From contig URCA01000012.1 of the NCBI GenBank assembly GCA_900546265.1, forward strand, positions 1 through 64,000: a stretch of 64,000 bases of DNA, given 5' to 3'. Source of the stretch: an uncultured Oscillospiraceae bacterium (lineage in GTDB: Bacteria; Bacillota; Clostridia; Oscillospirales; Acutalibacteraceae). A program made the translations under genes and the position numbers. Shown piece after piece: positions 58,966-64,000 of the stretch (position 1 is its first letter; each line of letters starts with the position of its first letter). The notes below the pieces were generated by a model that saw only the letters and a program-made list of their open reading frames with translations, was not told the DNA's origin and ran no database searches.

Positions 58966-59784
58966 ATGCCGGAACAACCGGACAAGAAGGATTCCGGAGC
59001 TGTCCAAAAAAGCGCGCAGGCGGCTCACACCGTTCATGGCGCGGTAAAAACAGGCAAGGCCATTGCCGGGGCGGCAAAGGGTGCGGCTGTCGGCGGCCCC
59101 TATGGAGCGGCTGCAATAGCACTCTGGCAAAACCGAAAAACCATTGTAAAGATACTTGTAGCCGTTGGTTTTCTATTGTTCCTTCCGATTTTATTTCTCT
59201 TGATGCTTCCTTCCATGATTTTCGGCGGGCTGGATTCAGTTACAGGTAGCGTTCCCATTCTGAACGACAATTCGGCCATCAGGGAAAATATAGCGCAAGC
59301 CGACGCTGTTATTTCTGCAGTAATGACGGACAGTCATACCGCCGTATTATCGAAGATCCAGGAGGATATAGAGACTCTGGAGGCAGGGATAGAGCATCAG
59401 ATAATTGATCCGTATGTAGAAACGCTCCCGTTCAACAGCTCGCTGATTATTTCTCAGTATTGCGTGGCGAACAGCAACTACAAAGCGGTTAATCTATCGG
59501 ATTTCCAGTATAAGGTTGAGCAGGGAAAGGAACATCTATTTACATACGGCAAGGAAATACGAGTGGAATCCATCGTTCAGGACGGGGAGATTGTCGGGGA
59601 AAGAACTATCGCGGTATACACTGTGCAATACGCAGGTGAGGACTACTTTGGAGATACGGTTTTTGCCCTAAACGAAGAACAAAAAGCGTATGCCAGGGAT
59701 TATGCGGAAAACCTGGAGTTATTTCTCCTTGATCCCTTGTTAAGCGTTACCTATGAGACAGGAGTAAACGATCATGCCGGATAA
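58966..59784 (+). CDS. VirB8/CwlT-like conjugation protein lacking a peptidase domain
   Basis: 272 residues. An Ala/Gly-rich cytosolic start (GAVKTGKAIAGAAKGAAVGG) leads to one membrane helix (ILVAVGFLLFLPILFLLML, about 64-82) and an extracellular domain to the end. The same N-terminal layout occurs in ICE proteins that end in an NlpC/P60 wall hydrolase; here no such C-terminal domain exists. It starts 4 nt after the preceding stop and overlaps virB4 by 11 nt. Confidence 0.72.
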   Translation: MPEQPDKKDSGAVQKSAQAAHTVHGAVKTGKAIAGAAKGAAVGGPYGAAAIALWQNRKTIVKILVAVGFLLFLPILFLLMLPSMIFGGLDSVTGSVPILNDNSAIRENIAQADAVISAVMTDSHTAVLSKIQEDIETLEAGIEHQIIDPYVETLPFNSSLIISQYCVANSNYKAVNLSDFQYKVEQGKEHLFTYGKEIRVESIVQDGEIVGERTIAVYTVQYAGEDYFGDTVFALNEEQKAYARDYAENLELFLLDPLLSVTYETGVNDHAG

Positions 59785-62587
59785 TTATAAAGAAGAACTG
59801 GACACATATACGATTCCCCCGAACTTTATGGAAAGCGGAACATTGTTTGGAGGAGCCTTTAAGCTACGGAACGCACTAGAAGCCGGAACTCTCGTTCTTG
59901 CTATAGGGCTGCCCGTTTTTCGGCTGCCGATTTCTCTGACGATGCGCATCATCCTATTATGCCTTACAGCCCTGCCGTTGGGGCTCATCGCGCTTATCGG
60001 CGTATCGGGAGAAAGCCTTTCCTCCTTTATCTTCAGCTTTTTCCGCTTCCTCAAAAAGCGACGAATAGTATCCCAGCCGGCCGAAGAGGATAACCCGACG
60101 CAACCCAACGACCTCAAAGGCCATAGGGCTCGTGCCGCTCGGATACAGACGCCGATGGACTATTTTCCCATCCAGAAGATCGAACATGGGGTCATCTACA
60201 CCCGTGACCACCGATATGTGAAGGTGCTGGAAGTGACGCCCATCAACTTTCTGCTCCGCAGCGCCCGGGAACAGCGCAGCATTCTGTATTCCTATGTCCA
60301 CTATCTGAAAATCAGTCCGGTAAAGGTGCAGATGAAGGTGCTGACCAAAAAAGCGGACGTCAACCGGCACCTCGAATCCATCCGCCGGGAATTCCAAAAC
60401 GAAACGGATGAGAAATGCCGGGAGTTGCAGAAAGATTACGAAAACCTGATCCGGCAAATCGGCTCTAAAGAGGCCATCACCCGGCGCTTTTTCCTAATCT
60501 TTGAGTATGAAGGCTTTGGACGTCATGAGTCCGAGGAAGAGATGCTATCCGCCCTGATGACAGCGGAACAGACCGCAAAGACATATCTGCTGCAGTGTGG
60601 GAACAAAATTGTTGAGCCGGAATCGGAAGATGAAGCGACCGTCGAACTGCTGTACGAACTGCTCAATCGGAAAACCAGTACGGAGACGTCGCTGTCTACC
60701 CGAAGTAACGAGGTGATTGCCCGACATCTGTTCAGGGACGGCACAGACGAACTCGGCGACATACCCGCGGCGGAATTTTTCGCCCCTCCGTCTATGGACT
60801 TTCGCCATGCCCATTATCTTCATATTGACGGCACCTACTACTCGTATCTGCTCATCCCCTCCTCTGGGTATAAGCCTCGTGTGGCTGCTGGCTGGCTGTC
60901 GATCCTGATAAACGCGGGAGAAGGGATCGATGTGGACATGTTCCTGTTCCGGCAGCCCAAGGAACAGGTGATTCATAAGCTGGGGCAGCAGCTGCGGATT
61001 AACCGCTCGAAAATCCGGGACGTCAGCGACACCAACACCGACTTTGATGACCTGGAAGGAGCCATCCGTTCGGGGTATTTCCTGAAAGACGGTCTCGCCG
61101 CCAACGAGGACTTCTACTATTTTTCCACCCTGATCACCGTCACAGCCGGTTCGGTCAAGGAACTGAACTGGCGGATTGCCGAACTGAAAAAGCTCCTGGT
61201 TTCCCAGGATCTGAATGCATCCCCCTGCACCTTTCGGCAGGAGGATGCATTTTTATCCTCGCTGCCCCTGGTATCGTTGGAAAAACATCTATACGCACGT
61301 TCTAGGCGGAACATGCTGACCCTGGGCGCCGCCAGCTGCTATCCCTTCACTTCCTACGAGCTCTGCGATGATACTGGTATCCTGCTGGGGATCAACAAGC
61401 ATAACAATTCGTTGGTTATTGCCGATCTGTTCAACAGCCAGATTTACAAGAACGCGAATATGGCCATTCTGGGAACCAGCGGATCCGGCAAATCGTTCAC
61501 CCTGCAGCTCTTCGCACTAAGACTTCGGCGTAAAAATATCCAGGTGTTTATTCTGGCGCCGCTGAAAGGGCATGAGTTTTACCGGGCGGCGCGGAACATC
61601 GGCGGAGAAATTATCCAGATATCCCCCTCATCTCCACACTGCATCAATGTCATGGAAATCCGCCCGGTAGATACAGCGGCAGCTGAACTGCTGGATGAAG
61701 CTGTGATTGAAAAATCCCTGTTAACCGCCAAAATACAGCGGCTGCATATTTTTTTCGCCCTGTTAATTCCTGATATGACTCACGAAGAACGGCAACTGCT
61801 GGATGAAGCTATGATTAAAACCTATGCGTCATTTGGCATTACGCATGAGAATACCAGCCTTGTGGACGAAGCCTGCCCGGAACGTTTCAGACCTATGCCC
61901 AAGCTTGGGGATCTGCACCAGGAACTTTTGAAAAGCCCGCAGACAAGGCGACTTGCCAATATCCTCAACCGACTGGTTCACGGTTCCGCCAGCACGTTCA
62001 ACCAGGATACAAATGTCAACCTGGACAACAAATATACGGTCCTGGACATTTCCGAACTGACCGGCGATCTGCTGACGGTGGGCATGTTCGTTGCTCTGGA
62101 TTTCGTATGGGACAAGGCCAAGCAGGATCGCACCAAAGAAAAGGCCATCTTTATTGACGAAACCTGGCAGCTCATCGGTGCGTCTTCCAACAAACTGGCT
62201 GCGGAATACGTGTTGGAGATATTTAAAATTGTTCGTGGTTACGGCGGAAGCGCCATTTGTGCCACACAGGATTTGGATGACTTTTTTGCCCTCGAAGGCG
62301 GCAAATATGGCCGCGGCATCGTCAACAATGCGAAAACCAAGATCATCCTCAATCTTGAAGACGAGGAAGCACAGAGGGTACAGGAGCTTCTGCATCTATC
62401 GGAAGCCGAAACGCTGGCTATCACTCATTTTGAACGCGGCAACGGTCTGATTTCCACAAACAACAACAATGTCACCGTAGAATTTAAGGCATCCGAACTG
62501 GAGAAAGAACTGATTACAACGGATCGGCGGGAGCTGCAGCAGCTTTTGGAGAAAAAGAAGCGGCAGAATGCTGTGCCGTCTTCTTAA
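59774..62587 (+). CDS. VirB4-type conjugation ATPase with N-terminal PrgI domain
   Basis: 937 residues. The first about 100 residues are a PrgI-like domain with two membrane helices (GTLVLAIGLPVF and IILLCLTALPLGLIALIG). The VirB4 body has Walker A GTSGSGKS (567-574) and Walker B IFIDETWQL (about 792-800). It powers assembly of the mating channel. PrgI is a separate protein in many systems, so this is a fusion. The gene overlaps the upstream gene by 11 nt. Confidence 0.92.
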   Translation: MPDNYKEELDTYTIPPNFMESGTLFGGAFKLRNALEAGTLVLAIGLPVFRLPISLTMRIILLCLTALPLGLIALIGVSGESLSSFIFSFFRFLKKRRIVSQPAEEDNPTQPNDLKGHRARAARIQTPMDYFPIQKIEHGVIYTRDHRYVKVLEVTPINFLLRSAREQRSILYSYVHYLKISPVKVQMKVLTKKADVNRHLESIRREFQNETDEKCRELQKDYENLIRQIGSKEAITRRFFLIFEYEGFGRHESEEEMLSALMTAEQTAKTYLLQCGNKIVEPESEDEATVELLYELLNRKTSTETSLSTRSNEVIARHLFRDGTDELGDIPAAEFFAPPSMDFRHAHYLHIDGTYYSYLLIPSSGYKPRVAAGWLSILINAGEGIDVDMFLFRQPKEQVIHKLGQQLRINRSKIRDVSDTNTDFDDLEGAIRSGYFLKDGLAANEDFYYFSTLITVTAGSVKELNWRIAELKKLLVSQDLNASPCTFRQEDAFLSSLPLVSLEKHLYARSRRNMLTLGAASCYPFTSYELCDDTGILLGINKHNNSLVIADLFNSQIYKNANMAILGTSGSGKSFTLQLFALRLRRKNIQVFILAPLKGHEFYRAARNIGGEIIQISPSSPHCINVMEIRPVDTAAAELLDEAVIEKSLLTAKIQRLHIFFALLIPDMTHEERQLLDEAMIKTYASFGITHENTSLVDEACPERFRPMPKLGDLHQELLKSPQTRRLANILNRLVHGSASTFNQDTNVNLDNKYTVLDISELTGDLLTVGMFVALDFVWDKAKQDRTKEKAIFIDETWQLIGASSNKLAAEYVLEIFKIVRGYGGSAICATQDLDDFFALEGGKYGRGIVNNAKTKIILNLEDEEAQRVQELLHLSEAETLAITHFERGNGLISTNNNNVTVEFKASELEKELITTDRRELQQLLEKKKRQNAVPSS

Positions 62588-62676
62588 AACGCAGGGATTG
62601 CGATAACAATGCGTATAACATTTCCTATCGCGGCCTTTATGCGACAATATTGCGTATAGAACCAGGAGGTGGTTTT

Positions 62677-63195
62677 GTGAATACACGGGCAAGCTTATAC
62701 GCGAACGAGGCGTCGAAGCTGTTGGATACGGTTTCGGCCTATAAAACCCTGTACACAGAGCAGCTTTTAAGACTGTTTCCTCCCGGAAAGGCGGATACCG
62801 TCCGGATGCTGCTGAGACGGCTTGCCAAAGACCACCGGCTGTATCTGTCAAAGGATGAAACCGTCGCATCGGCCGATCCGATTTTTCCGCTGAACGATAG
62901 GCTCATCCGTGCTTTCTGGGTACTGCTCGATTTCATCGACAAGACAGAATTTCACGTTCCCGGTATATTTCCGGCACTCATCAGCTTTTTTGCTGGTGAG
63001 GAGCTATATGATATACTCCATATCCCGTGGAGGCAGGAAGGTATGATCCATGCCGCCATTCCTCGGCAGGAAAAGAACCCGCCCAAACGGATCTTGCTGC
63101 TTGATGATCTTTCGCAAATGCCGGCGCTGCATATTCCGAACACAGCCGGATTCTGTATGGTGGATCGGGACGGAAAAGCCGCCTATTACCAGTAA
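62677..63195 (+). CDS. DUF5697-type ICE protein
   Basis: 172 residues, soluble, mixed alpha/beta. A winged-helix-like N-terminus (TVSAYKTLYTEQLLRLF, MLLRRLAKDHRLYLS) is followed by a domain with FAGEELYDILHIPW and RILLLDDLSQMP, as in DUF5697 proteins of Clostridial conjugative elements. The start is GTG 62677 with AGGAGG 7 nt upstream. Function is unknown. Confidence 0.75.
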   Translation: MNTRASLYANEASKLLDTVSAYKTLYTEQLLRLFPPGKADTVRMLLRRLAKDHRLYLSKDETVASADPIFPLNDRLIRAFWVLLDFIDKTEFHVPGIFPALISFFAGEELYDILHIPWRQEGMIHAAIPRQEKNPPKRILLLDDLSQMPALHIPNTAGFCMVDRDGKAAYYQ

Positions 63196-63296
63196 AAACG
63201 CTGTAAAAACAGTTGCAGAAAACAGGGCCGAGAGCAACCGTTCGCTTCCGGTCCTTCTGCTTTTTATCTCCCCATAAAGAAAGGACTCTTACTTTT

Positions 63297-63983
63297 ATGA
63301 ACGAACAGGAATTAAAAAAACGACTCCGTACCGCCCAGGATACAATCATTCGCCTGAATAACACGGTTATGGCGATGAGTGCCTGTAACGTCAGCCGGTA
63401 TCCGGCCAATTTTCAGGAGTTGAGTCTGGATGCCGCAGCCCATGCTGAAAAGCTGGCCTGCAGGCTTCGGGATCTGGTAGGGCGCTATGGCACGATCCAG
63501 CTGGAACAGATACTGACGCGCTCTACCGATACACTGGGGATTACGGTTGCGGTCGATGAAGAAGGAATCGTACAGATCCGGCTCCCACGCCTCCTCCCGA
63601 AGTGGAAACAGCATAGCAGCGGTCAATTCTTAACCATGCCGCTGTTTATTGCTTTGGATACCTATTTGCGGAAGTATCCCCTCCCTCAATTTACCGAGTG
63701 TGCGGTCTGCTTCGTCCATGTATACGATGAAACGCTATCTCTTGGCCGCGTGCGGGATTATGACAATCTGGAGGTTAAACACATTCTCGACATGGCGGCC
63801 GTCTATCTGATGACCGACGACAGCGGAGCCCTATGCGATATATACCATACGACCTCCTATGGGAATCAGGACGCGACCCTCCTGTATTTTATGCGGCAGG
63901 ATCAGCTTCCGGGCTTTATCCTACGGCAAAAAAACCTATCCAATTTTTCAGAAAACCAGCAGCCGGATTTGGATACCCACTGA
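63297..63983 (+). CDS. DUF6100-type ICE protein
   Basis: 228 residues, soluble. A helical N-terminus (ELKKRLRTAQDTIIRLNNTV) and a mixed alpha/beta C-terminal half (ECAVCFVHVYDETLSLGRV) resemble DUF6100-type ICE proteins. AAAGGA lies about 11 nt upstream of ATG 63297. It is the last gene before the window edge and is complete. Confidence 0.65.
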   Translation: MNEQELKKRLRTAQDTIIRLNNTVMAMSACNVSRYPANFQELSLDAAAHAEKLACRLRDLVGRYGTIQLEQILTRSTDTLGITVAVDEEGIVQIRLPRLLPKWKQHSSGQFLTMPLFIALDTYLRKYPLPQFTECAVCFVHVYDETLSLGRVRDYDNLEVKHILDMAAVYLMTDDSGALCDIYHTTSYGNQDATLLYFMRQDQLPGFILRQKNLSNFSENQQPDLDTH

Positions 63984-64000
63984 ATGTGGAAAAATCCAAA

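Larger units (their letters stand above)
50400..64000. mobile_element. Integrative conjugative element, left portion
   Basis: From about 50400 the composition and gene content change to a conjugative element: type IV secretion genes (pilin-like, VirB6-like, VirB8/CwlT-like, VirB4), DUF5697- and DUF6100-type ICE proteins and accessory DNA-repair genes. No integrase, relaxase or coupling protein is within the window, so the element continues to the right. The left boundary is inferred to lie between the tRNA-Pro 3' end and 50460; an att repeat cannot be shown from one side. Confidence 0.8.

Overview
The window looks like the chromosome of a GC-rich, spore-forming, gut-type member of the Clostridia (Oscillospirales/Ruminococcaceae-like). 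The evidence is spoVT, ricT and the rest of a Bacillus/Clostridium-style darA-holB-ricT-rsmI neighbourhood, a class A RNase P RNA, strong Shine-Dalgarno sites, lipobox lipoproteins, a YfhO-type membrane protein and a Clostridial-type conjugative element. Lineage is inferred from gene content only.

Layout. 1-950: the 3' part of an IS110-family element. 953-10557: a carbohydrate locus with three leftward glycosidases (GH51-like, GH13-like, GH106-like), a divergent sugar-binding lipoprotein and a LacI-type regulator. Near-palindromic LacI-like operators sit at all three promoters. 10600-13720: a GNAT acetyltransferase, rnpB, a Gfo/Idh/MocA oxidoreductase and a protein of unknown function. 13879-18534: a membrane diguanylate cyclase converging on a polyphosphate polymerase-DUF4956-carbohydrate-binding lipoprotein operon. 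18787-21048: two membrane proteins whose genes overlap tail to tail. 21205-28109: a housekeeping block (Orn/Lys/Arg decarboxylase-like protein, darA, holB, ricT, a small ferredoxin, a frameshifted trmN6, rsmI, and convergent spoVT). 28200-33800: a lower-GC island with a Bce-type two-component system and ABC transporter. 33885-38605: icd, a NYN/OST-HTH protein, an OppA-like lipoprotein and a sugar-phosphate isomerase/epimerase-like protein. 38591-40473: an inserted segment between two 138-bp direct repeats copied from the 3' end of an SDR gene; it holds a TPP riboswitch followed by a secreted protein and a lipoprotein. 40367-50030: the SDR gene, a small membrane protein, DUF6809, an S1-domain protein, a ROK-type sugar kinase, a small secreted protein and a large YfhO-like protein. 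50224: tRNA-Pro(CGG). From about 50400 to the end: the left part of an integrative conjugative element (ICE).

The ICE carries a winged-helix protein behind a two-hairpin leader, DinB-type polymerase IV, and a leftward DNA-repair block (55-aa protein, Ku, ATP-dependent DNA ligase, helical protein). A rightward type IV secretion operon follows (pilin-like, VirB6-like, glycine-rich membrane protein, VirB8/CwlT-like, PrgI-VirB4 fusion, DUF5697 and DUF6100 types). Three TGGCAYA direct repeats spaced 11 bp lie between the divergent repair and transfer promoters.

The points most worth following up are: (i) the TPP riboswitch driving secreted proteins rather than thiamine genes, inside a repeat-flanked insertion; (ii) the ICE-borne NHEJ-plus-DinB cargo and its phased-repeat control region; (iii) the mutually exclusive hairpins over two in-frame start sites at the ICE left end; and (iv) the three-operator LacI regulon.
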